Assembly (NCBI GenBank): GCA_964617665.1
Contig: CAZUAH010000563.1
Coordinates: forward strand, 1 to 8,960
Length of the DNA stretch: 8,960 bases
From: JADHUC01 sp964617665
GTDB taxonomy: Bacteria > Planctomycetota > Planctomycetia > Pirellulales > Pirellulaceae
Reading direction: 5' to 3'
The position numbers and the translations under genes were made by a program. Below are positions 1 to 6,788 of the stretch, piece after piece (position 1 is the first letter of the stretch; the number at the start of each line of letters is the position of its first letter). Under the pieces are notes generated by a model. That model saw nothing but the letters and a program-made list of their open reading frames with translations, did not search any database and was not told where the DNA came from.

Positions 1-2
1 TA

Positions 3-47
3 GTGGGCCATTTTAGCTGAGCGAAGGCGGGTCAATTCTGCTGAGCG
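3..47. repeat. Two tandem ~21-bp repeats, putative IS21-family element end
   Basis: Bases 3-23 and 27-47 are two copies of one motif (GTGGGCCATTTTAGCTGAGCG and a variant) agreeing at 16 of 21 positions, with a period of 24 bp and the shared core GCTGAGCG. Multiple internal repeats with a TGGGCC...GAGCG look are typical, from memory, of the transposase-binding ends of IS21-family elements. If this is such an end, the istA/istB genes lie to the left, outside the window. No terminal dinucleotide or target duplication can be confirmed here, so the family assignment is an inference. Confidence 0.45.
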
Positions 48-126
48 ATATAGGTGAATTCCTTTCTGTTCAGTCAAGAATGGAATGGCAAGCGAACGTG
101 TTTTGGCACATGCCAGAGATCGGCCT

Positions 127-170
127 CGGTGCGTTGATTTTGGATTTCCGCACCGCGTCGTCAAGACGCG
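127..170. repeat. Two adjacent/overlapping short hairpins
   Basis: CGGTGCG (127-133) pairs with CGCACCG (149-155) around a 15-nt loop, and CGCGTC (154-159) pairs with GACGCG (165-170) around a 5-nt loop, so the two hairpins are mutually exclusive at 154-155. No T-run follows directly, so a classical terminator is not supported. They lie between the IS21-like repeats and the transposase gene, in a stretch (48-364) with no gene I can support. Confidence 0.35.
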
Positions 171-197
171 AACGCGGCGAAAAATTTCTTCAAAAAA

Positions 198-266
198 ACT
201 TACGTCGACGACCATTGACGTAACTCGAGTCGCACACGACTTACGTCAATGGCATTTGTCGTAAGT
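198..266. repeat. Imperfect 26-bp inverted repeat upstream of the transposase
   Basis: The arm at 198-223 is the reverse complement of 241-266 at 21 of 26 positions, including a perfect 12-bp block CCATTGACGTAA (212-223) / TTACGTCAATGG (241-252) and a perfect outer ACTTACG / CGTAAGT block. The 17-bp loop is 224-240. It sits about 100 bp upstream of the transposase start. It could be a transposase or regulator binding site, part of the element's left end, or a hairpin that blocks read-through transcription into the gene. The sequence alone does not decide. Confidence 0.7.
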
Positions 267-2134
267 GGCGCAAAGGTTTTTTTCTGACCCGCTACCGCCT
301 TTGCGAAAACCCGTCCGTGCGTAACAACTGGGGCTTTCCCGCTCGAAACGCAAGGAGGTCTCACGTGGCGAAGTCGGAACGGAAGAATCGAAAGCGTACG
401 AAACGCAACAAGCGGAAAGCCGGGTATCGGGCTCGTTGCGGCGACGGGGTCTTGCAGTCTTGGACGGTAGGGCCGTTACCAATCGTCAATCGATTGCTGC
501 AGCGTATGCGGTTGGAGGACATTCTTCGGGAGCACCTCCCTCCCGACGATTCCCGGACCAAGGTCCCGACGGTTCGTTGCCTGCTGCTACTCGTGCGAAA
601 CGTATTGCTCTCGCGAGAACCGATCTATGGCTTGGAAGAATGGGCCGAGCGTTACGCGCCCGACTTGCTGGGCCTGACGCAGCGCCAGTTGGGACAACTC
701 AACGACGACCGCGTCGGTCGCTGTCTGGATCGGTTGTTTGACGGAACAACGCCTCAGCTGCTCATGGATGTGGTGCGACAGATGGTCCGTGAATTCGATC
801 TCAAGCTGGACGAGTTGCACAACGACTCCACCACAATTTCCTTCTTTGGCCAGTACGAGGAAGCGGCCGAGGAAGGAGAGTGTCGCGGCCAGTCGACAGC
901 GGCAATTACTCACGGACACAGCAAGGCTCGCCGTCCCGACTTGAAGCAGTTGTTGTATATCCTGACGGTGACCGATGACGGTGGTGTTCCCGTGTACTTC
1001 ACGACTGCCAGTGGAAACGTAACGGACGACACAACGCACCAGGAGACCTGGGACTTGCTTACGCAACTGACCGGTCGCAAAGATTTCCTATACGTTGCCG
1101 ACTGCAAGTTGGCGACTTCGAAGAACCTTCAGTACATCGTTAACCGAGGTGGGCGATTTGTTAGCCTGTTGCCGCGCACTCGCAAAGAAGACACCGAGTT
1201 CCGTAAACGCTTGGTCGATACTCCGGACAAGGTGCCTTGGAAACACATGAAAGACGTCCTGAACAGAAAAGGTGAAATTGTCGACCGAGTGAAGGTGTGC
1301 GGAGAGACCTTGGAGAGCAAAGAAGGCTATCGGCTGTACTGGTATCATAGCTGCCGCAAACAAGAGCGGGACGCGACGGCTCGGCAGAAATCGATTGAAC
1401 GCGCGCTGAAGGAATTGGGGGAGTTAGAGCAGCGCTTGAAGCTGCCTCGGACCCGGTTCCGTCAGAGAGCCAAAGTACAAGAGGCGGTGTCGGAGATTCT
1501 CAAGACAACACGTAGCGATGCGTGGCTTCATGTCTCGATCGAGGCTGTCGATGAAGAGCACTTCAAGCAGGCTAAGCCTGGCAGACCAAGCAAAAACACC
1601 AAATACGTTCGAGAAGTTCGCGAACGTTTTCAGTTATCGATTGCCGTCGACCAATCGCAGGTGACAGCCGACCAAGCGAGTGACGGTGTATTTCCACTGA
1701 TCTCTTCTGAACAGGACATGTCCGCCGAGGATGTACTCGCGGCTTACAAACGTCAGCCGATCATTGAGAAACGGTTTTCACAGTTCAAAACCGACTTCAA
1801 CGTAGCGCCCGTGAACTTGCAGGAGATCAGCCGCATCCATGCGTTATTGTGTATTTACTTCTTGGCGTTGTGCGTACAGACATTGCTGGAGCGAGAGTTG
1901 CGGCAAGCGATGGTGGCAGCTGAACTGGAATCGCTGCCCTTGTATCCGGAAGAGCGTGAATGCCGTGCGCCAACGGCGCGTCGGGTGTTGGACGTATTCG
2001 AGGCGATCCAACGACACGAACTGCAGCGAACTAATGAACCACTGGAGAGCTATGTCACCGAACTCCGACCGCTACATCGGCAGCTTCTCAAGCTCCTTGG
2101 CGTCGCGATCCGCAGCTACGGCAAGTAAGTCGTG
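235..2134 (+). mobile_element. Putative IS1634-like insertion sequence (boundaries tentative)
   Basis: CACGACTTAC at 235-244 is inverted perfectly at 2125-2134 (GTAAGTCGTG), bracketing the transposase gene and giving a 1.9-kb unit, a plausible size for an IS1634-type element. The right copy overlaps the transposase stop codon. The bases directly outside do not form an obvious target duplication, and the left copy also forms part of the larger inverted repeat at 198-266, so these ends are only a candidate pair. The presence of the element rests on the transposase; the exact boundaries are uncertain. Confidence 0.4.
365..2128 (+). CDS. IS1634-type DDE transposase (IS4 superfamily)
   Basis: Probable cut-and-paste transposase of 587 aa. 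I place the start at the GTG at 365 because AAGGAGGT (352-359) lies 5 bases upstream; the frame stays open to a GTG at 317, which has no ribosome binding site. Numbering from 365, the N-terminus is very basic (KNRKRTKRNKRK), followed by a helical region like the DUF4277 segment of IS1634 proteins. Likely catalytic residues are D154 (LHNDSTTIS), D246 (YVADCK) and E468 in YKRQPIIEKRFSQFK, a variant of the IS4-superfamily YREK signature whose E and K are kept and where Q sits at the usual R position. A charged helical insertion lies between the second D and the E. Length and motifs suggest it is intact and possibly active. Family placement is from motif recognition, not a database search. Confidence 0.9.
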   Translation: MAKSERKNRKRTKRNKRKAGYRARCGDGVLQSWTVGPLPIVNRLLQRMRLEDILREHLPPDDSRTKVPTVRCLLLLVRNVLLSREPIYGLEEWAERYAPDLLGLTQRQLGQLNDDRVGRCLDRLFDGTTPQLLMDVVRQMVREFDLKLDELHNDSTTISFFGQYEEAAEEGECRGQSTAAITHGHSKARRPDLKQLLYILTVTDDGGVPVYFTTASGNVTDDTTHQETWDLLTQLTGRKDFLYVADCKLATSKNLQYIVNRGGRFVSLLPRTRKEDTEFRKRLVDTPDKVPWKHMKDVLNRKGEIVDRVKVCGETLESKEGYRLYWYHSCRKQERDATARQKSIERALKELGELEQRLKLPRTRFRQRAKVQEAVSEILKTTRSDAWLHVSIEAVDEEHFKQAKPGRPSKNTKYVREVRERFQLSIAVDQSQVTADQASDGVFPLISSEQDMSAEDVLAAYKRQPIIEKRFSQFKTDFNVAPVNLQEISRIHALLCIYFLALCVQTLLERELRQAMVAAELESLPLYPEERECRAPTARRVLDVFEAIQRHELQRTNEPLESYVTELRPLHRQLLKLLGVAIRSYGK

Positions 2135-2286
2135 ACCTGTTCAGCCCGCCTCGCGTCGTCCGTCGGCTCGGCGCACCTGTCGTTGCCTGATCAAACCACT
2201 GGCCAAATAGAGGCTTCTAACCGAGGACCATCGATTTCACCACCTCTGACATGCCGAAGAAATCCCGGAGAAAATGAAGCCGCGAA

Positions 2287-2925
2287 ATGCGGAAAAGGCG
2301 CTGTGTCGATGAGGACTACCAACCAATTACGCTCGATATGAATGGTCAGATCATGCTTCGCGTCAAAGGCGAATCCCAACCGACGGAATTGGTGCTGACT
2401 CAGTCGTCTCGAATTGGCGAACCGCTGTGTATCAACACGGATCGCCGATACTTAGCACGTGCTCTCCGACTCGGATTTAGGGAGTTTACATTCTTTGGAC
2501 CCAACGCTCCGACTCAGTGTTCCGATGGCTCACGGCAGTACGTTTGGGCCGTCCTGGATCCACAGTCGGCAATCAAACCCACATCCAAGACTGTTCGACT
2601 TGCGTCTCCGACCGGTGACGCCAAGACCGTCAAATCATCAACCGATCATCCGCGAAGGAAGACCGAAATGAAAGAAGCTACTACCGATGACAAGAAACCC
2701 AGTGGTGCTGCGGAAAGCCCGCGACGTAAGAAAGCTGCGGTCTCGCCCGTTTCTACAAACGGCGACCTGTCCAGCATGATCGCCGAGGCTCGAACCGCTC
2801 TCCGCGAGGCCGACGGTAAACTACGCGCCCTGTCCGCAGCCCTCAAGCAGCACCAGAAGCAGTTCAAGCTAGTCCGCTCCACACTCAGCTCCTTGCAGCA
2901 ACTCCAGGGCATCAAGGCAGCCTGA
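2287..2925 (+). CDS. Conserved-looking hypothetical protein with coiled-coil-like tail
   Basis: This 212-aa protein matches no named family I know. Residues ~18-98 look like a compact folded domain (LRVKGESQPTELVLTQSSR, then TDRRYLARALRLGF, then a QYVW strand). Residues ~99-158 are a low-complexity K/S/T/P linker, and ~159-207 form a heptad-like helix rich in L, A, K and Q (LSSMIAEARTALREADGKLR onward). From memory, planctomycete accessory regions hold similar proteins. The start is uncertain. The ATG at 2287 has a GGAGA (2267-2271) placed too far away, and the in-frame ATG at 2338 (195 aa, MNGQIMLRV) has no binding site but overlaps the stop of a mini-ORF. Alanine- and lysine-rich codons in the linker fit genuine coding. 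A 42-aa gene follows after 51 bp and a terminator closes the pair. Confidence 0.75.
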   Translation: MRKRRCVDEDYQPITLDMNGQIMLRVKGESQPTELVLTQSSRIGEPLCINTDRRYLARALRLGFREFTFFGPNAPTQCSDGSRQYVWAVLDPQSAIKPTSKTVRLASPTGDAKTVKSSTDHPRRKTEMKEATTDDKKPSGAAESPRRKKAAVSPVSTNGDLSSMIAEARTALREADGKLRALSAALKQHQKQFKLVRSTLSSLQQLQGIKAA

Positions 2926-2976
2926 CTGTTGCAGTGCGGCTATCCGCCACTGAGACATCGAACATGAGGAAACCAA

Positions 2977-3105
2977 ATGGAAAGTCTGATGGCAATCGCG
3001 CTGATAGCCGGCGCGTGCTACTGGTTTTACCGCTCTGGGAAGCGAATTGGCAGCATCAAAGGCTTTAATGTCGGTCGCGGTCGTCGCCGATATCGTCGCC
3101 GTTGA
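2977..3105 (+). CDS. 42-aa single-pass membrane protein with Arg-rich tail
   Basis: A short frame of 42 codons starts at an ATG preceded by GAGGA (2966-2970), with 6 bases between. Residues ~3-18 (SLMAIALIAGACYWFY) form a plausible membrane helix, followed by RSGKRIGSIKGF and a tail GRGRRRYRRR with seven arginines in ten residues. Positive-inside logic puts the C-terminus in the cytoplasm, where it could touch nucleic acid or phospholipid headgroups. It lies 51 bp after the 212-aa gene and 50 bp before a strong terminator, so it is probably the second gene of that transcript. Planctomycetes have, from memory, many small proteins of this plan (a hydrophobic N-terminus, then GKR.GS.KG and a basic tail). 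No function is known to me. Confidence 0.7.
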   Translation: MESLMAIALIAGACYWFYRSGKRIGSIKGFNVGRGRRRYRRR

Positions 3106-3155
3106 GGCTTCCTCTGGAGCCATCTCCATTCATCTGGACGAAAAAGGCCGAGCAC

Positions 3156-3195
3156 CTGGGCCGCCTCCGGGCGGCCCAGACTCTCGCTTTTCTTT
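3156..3195 (+). terminator. Intrinsic terminator of the 2287-3105 unit
   Basis: CTGGGCCGCC (3156-3165) and GGCGGCCCAG (3170-3179) form a perfect 10-bp stem with a TCCG tetraloop, followed within ten bases by the T-rich CTTTTCTTT. Upstream AAAAAGG and CGAG can pair loosely with downstream CTCG and CTTTT, lengthening the stem and making weak bidirectional function possible. It lies 50 bp downstream of the 42-aa gene stop and ends the plus-strand unit. Confidence 0.85.
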
Positions 3196-3199
3196 ATCT

Positions 3200-4007
3200 A
3201 TCACAAACCTCCATTTGCCCGTCGAGCGCCGCGACGAGTATAGGTTGATGTGGCCAGCTCGCATTACTTGGTTCGCAACCGTTACGATGCTGCTACTCGG
3301 TGCGATCTACGCCAAATAGAGGAATCAGCTGGTGACGATAAGTATCGAAAACGCAGATTCGACGAGTCATAAATGAGCCTTGGAGATCCCTGTTGGACGA
3401 TCTCGGTGAACATGCGGAGGTGTGTCGGCAAGAGCTTTGAGAAAAATGACATTGGCGCTCACCGTAGCACTTTTCGCGCAATTAAGAACTTCGGAGGTGT
3501 CAGACATCTGTACTTTGTGAGCACTCAAGAACTTCGAAGTTGGGAGCCACCCAAGCGCGATCGAGTTGGTGCGGAAGTGCCCCGGGTCTGTCAGTCCCGA
3601 GCAGGTAAGGGAAGTGCCGCAACTTGCACGGTTATTGTGACCCGTGCGCGCAACAACACGGCGGAAACCGGCGACGAGTCGGTTGCGATCTGGCTGCAGT
3701 GCCGCTCAGCCGAGTGGTCGCCATCTTTGGCGATTTCGCCCTCCCGAACAACTGACCTCAATGTGACCCTCCGAAATGCGCATCGGGAATTGCCGACTCC
3801 TACATCGGGCGTCGGGACCGAAGCGGGTAACGAATGGCGACTTCTCTGCGTTTGTTGGCCCGCATGGCAGGCTAGTTGGTGACTCATGTCTTTTTGTCCT
3901 GAGGCACTTGGCGGCTGAGGTTCCACCTGCGTTGGGCCTCCCAGGACGGAACGAATAACATAACCCGCCCGCGGGCCATCCGAGATTACAACGAACAACC
4001 AAAACAC
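3200..4007. other. Gene-poor stretch with no convincing CDS
   Basis: About 800 bp between the plus-strand terminator and the minus-strand operon. Longer open frames here (such as 3373-3882 plus and 3591-4007 minus) have erratic composition, no recognisable domain and no good ribosome binding site, and they overlap each other on opposite strands. Visible structure is limited to a 10-bp direct repeat AAGAACTTCG (3484-3493 and 3528-3537), the perfect 12-bp palindrome AACTTCGAAGTT (3530-3541) and the palindrome GCCCGCGGGC (3968-3977). It could be decayed sequence or simple convergent intergenic space. Confidence 0.55.
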
Positions 4008-4088
4008 GATGAATCCGATTCACGCCTCGACTAAGGAGGGCGTTCATCCGTTAGTTAGGCATGATTCTCCCCATTGTCTGAGGCGTCC
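4008..4088 (-). other. Structured region downstream of the methyltransferase gene
   Basis: ACGCCTC (4022-4028) pairs with GAGGCGT (4080-4086), and GAC/GTC pairing extends this stem across a one-base bulge. Inside or overlapping are GATGAA (4008-4013) with TTCATC (4043-4048), the latter flanked by GGCG that can pair with CGCC (4023-4026). There is also an ACTAA/TTAGT pair and a GAATC-C-GATTC hairpin (4011-4021). It begins 10 bases after the last operon stop and is followed on the minus strand by a T/G-rich run, so an operon 3' terminator or processing structure is the simplest reading. The GTTAGGC at 4054-4060 fits the integron attC core GTTRRRY, but no full attC architecture is convincing. 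Confidence 0.35.
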
Positions 4089-4098
4089 AGCAATCTCC

Positions 4099-4848
4099 TC
4101 AACACCGTGCCATGAGCGCGAATACCCCCCAGCCCAAGTACTCACGCGTGTACGTGGTGTAGCGTTTGGGTTCCGAGGTCAGTTGGGCGCGCACTTCTTT
4201 TGCGAAGTCGTCATCGGGATTAGCTTCAAGCCATCGGCGCATTGTGAGCCACTTGGCTGCCTCATATCTGTCCCCGCCGTTTTGGTCTGCCAGAACCATT
4301 TCCACGACGTCGTACTCAAGGTCGGCGAAAGACGCGAGCAGTTCCGGGAGCAAAAGAAAGTCGGCTATCGAGCTGGCTTGGCAACCCTTGGCAACTTCCT
4401 CCGACGGCGGCAACTTCAGCCAATAAGGCTCGCCTATGAGGATAATCCCTCCGGTACGCAGGCTCTTTGCCAAAAGGCGGATGGTGCCGGCGACGCCACC
4501 TCCGATCCAAGTGGCACCGAGACAGGCTGCTACACCGACCTTTTTGTCGGCTACGTAGCCGGCGGCATCATCGTGGATGAACTCGACTCGATCCGTGACT
4601 TTGAGCTCTTCAGCGCGACGGTTCGCTTGCTCGGAGAACAACTGGCTCATGTCGATACCGGTGCCAATGATTCCGAAATCATGTGCCCAAGTACACAACA
4701 TCTCGCCCGAACCACTGCCGAGATCGAGTACATGAGTCCCTCGTTCCAAGCGTAATGCCTTGCCGAGAGTAGCGAGTTTTTCTGGTGTGAACGGGTTGTG
4801 GATGCGATGGGCACTTTCTGTAATGTTGAAGATTCTTGGAATGTCCAT
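4099..4848 (-). CDS. Class I SAM-dependent methyltransferase, YjhP-like
   Basis: A 249-aa cytoplasmic methyltransferase. SAM-binding motif I is VLDLGSGSGE (residues 40-49), motif II ends at the acidic GTGID (62-66), the HDDAAGY loop (92-98) fits the adenine-contacting motif, and GGIILIGEPYW (133-143) is the post-motif strand. The start MDIPRIF, the HRIHNPFT segment and the C-terminal stretch YEAAKWLTMRRWLEANPDDD (195-214) closely match my memory of E. coli YjhP, a predicted UbiE/COQ5-type enzyme, of nearly the same length. Its acceptor is unknown. The ATG at 4848 has GGAGGT eight bases upstream. It is the last gene of the operon, 86 bp after the Fe-S gene; that wider gap might allow partly independent expression. 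No damage is seen. Confidence 0.92.
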   Translation of the reverse strand: MDIPRIFNITESAHRIHNPFTPEKLATLGKALRLERGTHVLDLGSGSGEMLCTWAHDFGIIGTGIDMSQLFSEQANRRAEELKVTDRVEFIHDDAAGYVADKKVGVAACLGATWIGGGVAGTIRLLAKSLRTGGIILIGEPYWLKLPPSEEVAKGCQASSIADFLLLPELLASFADLEYDVVEMVLADQNGGDRYEAAKWLTMRRWLEANPDDDFAKEVRAQLTSEPKRYTTYTREYLGWGVFALMARC

Positions 4849-4934
4849 TGTGAAACACCTCCGTATGGGTATGGATTGATTTCTCTACTGCCTGAACCTG
4901 ACGTTGCCAACCTACATGGGGCACATCAACCGAG

Positions 4935-5900
4935 TTACTCTACCTTGATGTGCCCCGAATGCGCATCGGGCAACCGGCGCCGGATCTTCTCGGCACCGCC
5001 GATATCGAAACCAAAGGACGCAGTCAGGGCTTTTTCCGGACAGGTGGTGATACACGTGTTGCAGAAGATGCATTCGGTGGAAAGCACCCTCTTACCTTGT
5101 TGCACGTATGCCGAAACGTCGATATCCATCGGGCAGATCTTGGAGCAGACACCGCAATCGTTGCAGGTCTCGGGATCGCCCGCGATCTTGAGCGTGGAGA
5201 ATCGGGAGGTCAATTTGAGCGGCACCACAATCGGACAGGCGTACTTGCAAAATGCCCGGTTGTCTTTGAGGGCGAAGGCCAAAACAAAGGCCACCGCATA
5301 GTAGAGCAAGTTGCCGCCGGCCAACCAGAATACAACCTCCCAGCTGTGGTGCTTGGGCTCATACGCAAAGATGACAAGGAGCAGCAGGACCAAGCCAAGG
5401 CTGGCGAAGAAGTGGGCGTATCGTAGCCACTCCCAGCGATGGCTCACCCGTCCTTGCTTGTTGCGGGTGTAGGGAAGCAGGTCGAGAACCGCCGAGGTCC
5501 AACAAGCCCAGGCACAGTAGCCACGACCAAAGAGAACCGGACCCAGGATCTTGGCCACCAGGTAGTGGATGACTGATCCTCCGAAGATTCCGGCGGACAG
5601 GTAGAAGAAGAGTCCCTCGATTTGCATGTTCTCCTTCATGAGAAAACCGAGAAAACCGACCATGTACAATCCGACCAAGGCCTGGGCGACTTTTCTTCCG
5701 ATGGGCTTCTTTCTTCGGGGCAGGGTTTCGTAGAGACCGAAGCCAATGAACAAAGACGTGCCGATGATGCCGAAGTTGTACAGGAAGAAGATCCGATCCT
5801 TGATCTGCCAGAAGATCACGCCGATCCCCCAGAACGCCACGAGCAGGATGATGGGGACCATTAGGTTTTTGAAACGCACCGTTTCGCTATTTGTGCTCAT
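4935..5900 (-). CDS. Six-helix membrane protein with two 4Fe-4S clusters (NapH/NosR C-terminal type)
   Basis: This 321-aa integral membrane electron-transfer protein has predicted helices at roughly residues 13-31, 37-57, 71-88, 94-116, 160-180 and 187-211. GRGYCAWACW (C129, C133) and CKYACP (C218, C222) are the paired CxxxC motifs typical of NapH, NosR and YccM-like proteins. Two ferredoxin-type 4Fe-4S sites follow: C246-xx-C249-xx-C252-xxx-C256-P and C277-xx-C280-xx-C283-xxx-C287-P, on the cytoplasmic side by family precedent. It lacks the periplasmic FMN domain of NosR and is not next to nap or nos genes, so a specific name is not justified. It probably passes electrons between the quinone pool and a soluble partner, perhaps an oxidoreductase of this operon. 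The ATG at 5900 has AAGG about eight bases upstream and lies 27 bp after the SDR gene. Confidence 0.9.
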   Translation of the reverse strand: MSTNSETVRFKNLMVPIILLVAFWGIGVIFWQIKDRIFFLYNFGIIGTSLFIGFGLYETLPRRKKPIGRKVAQALVGLYMVGFLGFLMKENMQIEGLFFYLSAGIFGGSVIHYLVAKILGPVLFGRGYCAWACWTSAVLDLLPYTRNKQGRVSHRWEWLRYAHFFASLGLVLLLLVIFAYEPKHHSWEVVFWLAGGNLLYYAVAFVLAFALKDNRAFCKYACPIVVPLKLTSRFSTLKIAGDPETCNDCGVCSKICPMDIDVSAYVQQGKRVLSTECIFCNTCITTCPEKALTASFGFDIGGAEKIRRRLPDAHSGHIKVE

Positions 5901-5927
5901 TGGAATACCTTCGCAGTAGGCCTCTTC

Positions 5928-6788
5928 TCAAGTAAAACGTCCATAGATCGCCTTGGCTAGCATCCGATCCCGCACTCCGGCTGGCAAGTGCGACAGGACA
6001 CTCATCTTTCGTGCGCCCGGTCCGACCAGGTAGCGGCGTTTCGGTTTCGTGTCCGTGAGCGCCCTCGCCAACACAGAGGCTGCTCGTTTCGCGGAGATGC
6101 TCGGCAGGTCCTTCACTTCTGCGTCGAAGTAGTCCAGCAGCGGTCGATACAGACTCAGTTTCTCGGACGGTACAGATGCCAGCAGCTCCCCCCGGCTCGC
6201 CTCGATTTTGCCTAGAACCTCGGTCTCTACCTTGCCGACCACCACGGTGCATACCTGCACGTTGAAGGGGAGCAACTCCACCCGCAGCGAATCGCTGATG
6301 GCCTGCACAGCGAACTTGGAGGCAGCGTAGACGCTCTTGTCCGGGATGGCCAGCAGGCCATGTCCGGAGCTTACGTTGACGATCCGGCCGCGCCCTTTGC
6401 GCAGCAGCGGAAGAAACCTCTTGGTGACGGCCAGCACGCCGAGCACGTTGACCTCGAGCAGCTGCCGCATGGCCGAGACATCTACCAATTCGAGCGGGCC
6501 GTTCAGCGACAATCCGGCGTTGTTCACCAGACCGTAGAGACCCTCTGGTGCGGTAGCTTTCACGCGCTCGAGGGCCTCGGTGACCACCTCCTCGTCCGTC
6601 ACGTCGAGCAGCAACGGCTCGAGCCGCTTCGACGAGAGCTTGAGCAGCGCGTCACCATCCACCGACTTGCGAACGCCGGCGAACACGCGGAACCCCAACT
6701 CGTCCAGCAGCAGTGCTGTGGCGCGACCGATACCCGTCGATGCACCGGTAATGACGACGACTCGCTGGCCGTGGGTATTCTCACTCAT
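5928..6788 (-). CDS. Classical short-chain dehydrogenase/reductase
   Basis: A 286-aa soluble NAD(P)(H)-dependent oxidoreductase. The cofactor loop is TGASTGIG (14-21), with LDVTD (61-65), NNAG (89-92), N114 in EVNVLG, serine at 140/141 (NVSSGHG) and YAASK (Y154, K158), giving the complete N-S-Y-K tetrad. R40 after the second strand (AGVRK) would favour NADP(H), an inference. The C-terminal ~60 residues (AKRAASVLARAL... and the K/R-rich KPKRRYLVGPGARK) resemble SDRs acting on bulky hydrophobic alcohols or ketones, such as retinol or steroid dehydrogenase-like members, but the substrate is unknown. I start it at 6788 rather than at upstream in-frame ATGs because GAGGAGA lies just upstream and the ATG overlaps the stop of the 30-aa gene as ATGA. 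It is 27 bp ahead of the Fe-S gene. Confidence 0.92.
   Translation of the reverse strand: MSENTHGQRVVVITGASTGIGRATALLLDELGFRVFAGVRKSVDGDALLKLSSKRLEPLLLDVTDEEVVTEALERVKATAPEGLYGLVNNAGLSLNGPLELVDVSAMRQLLEVNVLGVLAVTKRFLPLLRKGRGRIVNVSSGHGLLAIPDKSVYAASKFAVQAISDSLRVELLPFNVQVCTVVVGKVETEVLGKIEASRGELLASVPSEKLSLYRPLLDYFDAEVKDLPSISAKRAASVLARALTDTKPKRRYLVGPGARKMSVLSHLPAGVRDRMLAKAIYGRFT

Noticed and set aside
3047..3319. 90-aa plus-strand frame ending in a hydrophobic segment (23-aa version from ATG 3248)
   Set aside because: The long version overlaps the 42-aa gene and runs through the terminator hairpin; the short version lacks a ribosome binding site. Its hydrophobic tail is suggestive but not enough.
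3446..3520. 24-aa frame starting MTLALTVALFA, like the start of a signal peptide
   Set aside because: Stops after 24 codons and the nearest GGAGG is too far upstream; at best the remnant of a lost secreted-protein gene.
3373..3882. 169-aa plus-strand open frame
   Set aside because: Erratic amino-acid composition (many R, W, C, S), no domain, no good ribosome binding site, and overlap with equally unconvincing minus-strand frames.
3591..4007. 138-aa minus-strand open frame
   Set aside because: No recognisable motif, low-complexity C-terminus, no Shine-Dalgarno; likely open by composition.
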